A DNA stretch of 60,130 nucleotides from Clostridiales bacterium UBA1740 (GTDB taxonomy: Bacteria; Bacillota; Clostridia; Oscillospirales; CAG-272). Below the pieces are notes generated by a model that saw nothing but the letters and a program-made list of their open reading frames with translations, ran no database searches and was not told where the DNA came from. Of the stretch, positions 59,266-60,130 are shown one piece after another. Within the stretch, counting starts at the first letter, position 1. Each line of letters begins with the position of its first letter. The position numbers were made by a program, and so were the translations under genes. Location of the stretch: NCBI GenBank assembly GCA_002315715.1, contig DCHY01000035.1:1-60130 (forward strand), read 5' to 3'.

Positions 59266-60130
59266 TGGCTGAAGAAAACGTATTGAACAGTACGAGCGAA
59301 CTGCAAATCCGCCGTGACAAACTCGCCGCTCTCGTAGCGGAGGGCAACGATCCTTTCGTCGTCACGAAATTTGACGTGTCCGACTCGGCACCCGCGATCA
59401 TCGCGGCTTATAACGAAAACGAGGCACAACTCACCGAAAAGGGCGAAACCATGACGGTCAGAGTGGCGGGCAGAATGCTCAGCCGCCGTATCATGGGCAA
59501 GGCCTCTTTCGCACATCTTTCCGACGGCGAAGGCAAAATCCAGCTTTACGTCGCGCGCGACGACCTCGGCGAAGAGGGTTACGCCGCTTTCAAAAAGTGG
59601 GATATCGGTGACATCATCGGCATCGAGGGCGAAGTCTTCCGCACCCGTACCGGCGAGGTTTCGATTCACACGAAAAGCGCAAAACTCCTCTCAAAGTCGC
59701 TCCTTCCCCTGCCCGAGAAGTTCCACGGCCTTACCAATCTCGAACAGCGCTACCGCCAAAGATACGTGGACCTCATCGTCAACGAGGAAGTCAAAGACAC
59801 CTTCAAAAAGCGCTCCAAAATTTTGACGCTCATCCGCCGTTATCTCGACGGAAAGGGATTTCTTGAGGTGGATACGCCCATTCTCGTGCCGCTTGAAATC
59901 GGCGCGTCGGCGCGTCCTTTCATCACGCACCACAACACCCTTGACATGGATATGTACCTCCGTGTCGAGACCGAACTTTACTTAAAACGCCTTATCGTCG
60001 GCGGTATGAACCGCGTGTATGAAGTCGGCAGAATCTTCCGCAACGAAGGTATGGATCAGAAACATAACCCCGAGTTCACCTCCATCGAACTGTATCAGGC
60101 GTACACCGATTTCCACGGCATGATGGACCT
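59266..60130 (+). CDS. lysS: Lysyl-tRNA synthetase, class II (3' end outside the window)
   Basis: The first 288 codons of a class II lysyl-tRNA synthetase, cut by the window edge. The N-terminal anticodon-binding OB domain (about 60-165) contains [21 protein letters not shown], with the typical GR.M..R..GKA.F pattern. It is followed by [20 protein letters not shown] (motif 1 region) and [23 protein letters not shown] (motif 2, with the ATP-binding Arg). One family-region segment reads [18 protein letters not shown], close to the canonical form. AAGGAG precedes the ATG. It is co-transcribed with greA. Confidence 0.96.

Overview
The window looks like a chromosomal segment of a spore-forming, probably anaerobic Clostridia-type Firmicute of moderate GC. 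The evidence is a spoIIAA-spoIIAB-sigF operon, a CotF-like coat protein, the redox regulator Rex, acetate kinase, DnaD/DnaI-type primosome genes, a CIRCE-controlled groESL operon and consistently AGGAGG-like ribosome binding sites. No rRNA, tRNA, CRISPR array, insertion sequence or prophage was seen. The last gene (lysS) runs off the right edge.

Layout. 1-1.7 kb: two terminator-like hairpins, a CotF-like protein and manA. 1.8-12.7 kb: one long co-directional housekeeping run (yqhQ-like, prmC, ddl, murI-like, rbfA, nrnA, rimI, tsaD, rex, dnaD, dnaI, dusB, mtnN), with many overlapping stop/start codons. 12.8-23.1 kb: a small unknown gene, a DinG/Rad3-type helicase, an HD protein, a DUF212 phosphatase-like membrane protein, ackA, a GreA paralogue, a uridine-kinase-like protein, a GH78 rhamnosidase and comM. 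23.3-28.6 kb: an esterase, an AT-rich PH-domain/ribbon-helix-helix pair, groESL and the spoIIA operon. 28.8-32.2 kb: an F420-ligase-like enzyme, a GMP synthase lacking the amidotransferase domain, and an orphan secreted protein between two near-identical terminators. 32.2-36.4 kb: a LysR regulator divergent from a TAXI-type TRAP transporter. 36.5-41.7 kb: a PHP-domain protein, an EamA transporter, a CapA-like protein and a MATE exporter behind a leader with a strong terminator. 41.9-47.4 kb: a four-gene surface O-acylation-like locus. 47.5-52.7 kb: a leftward carbohydrate operon (PL8-like lyase, GH78, Gfo/Idh oxidoreductase). 52.9-60.1 kb: a YgiQ-type radical SAM protein, a hypothetical, a SpoT-like HD protein, an XRE-like protein, an S41 protease, greA and lysS.

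The most unusual region is 41.9-47.4 kb. Two paralogous SGNH/DltD-like proteins, each carrying a repeat module that looks BspA-like, flank a small membrane protein and an MBOAT acyltransferase. No DltA/DltC-type donor genes are nearby. This suggests a surface-polymer acylation machine of a non-standard architecture. Four smaller signals deserve attention: a mutually exclusive hairpin/terminator leader before the MATE gene; three AACATA repeats at exact 12-bp spacing in front of a ribbon-helix-helix gene; two unusual structured translation starts (comM and the gene at 12773); and a frame-breaking 7-bp tandem repeat at the start of a rhamnosidase gene. All calls come from reading the sequence by eye; no database search was run.
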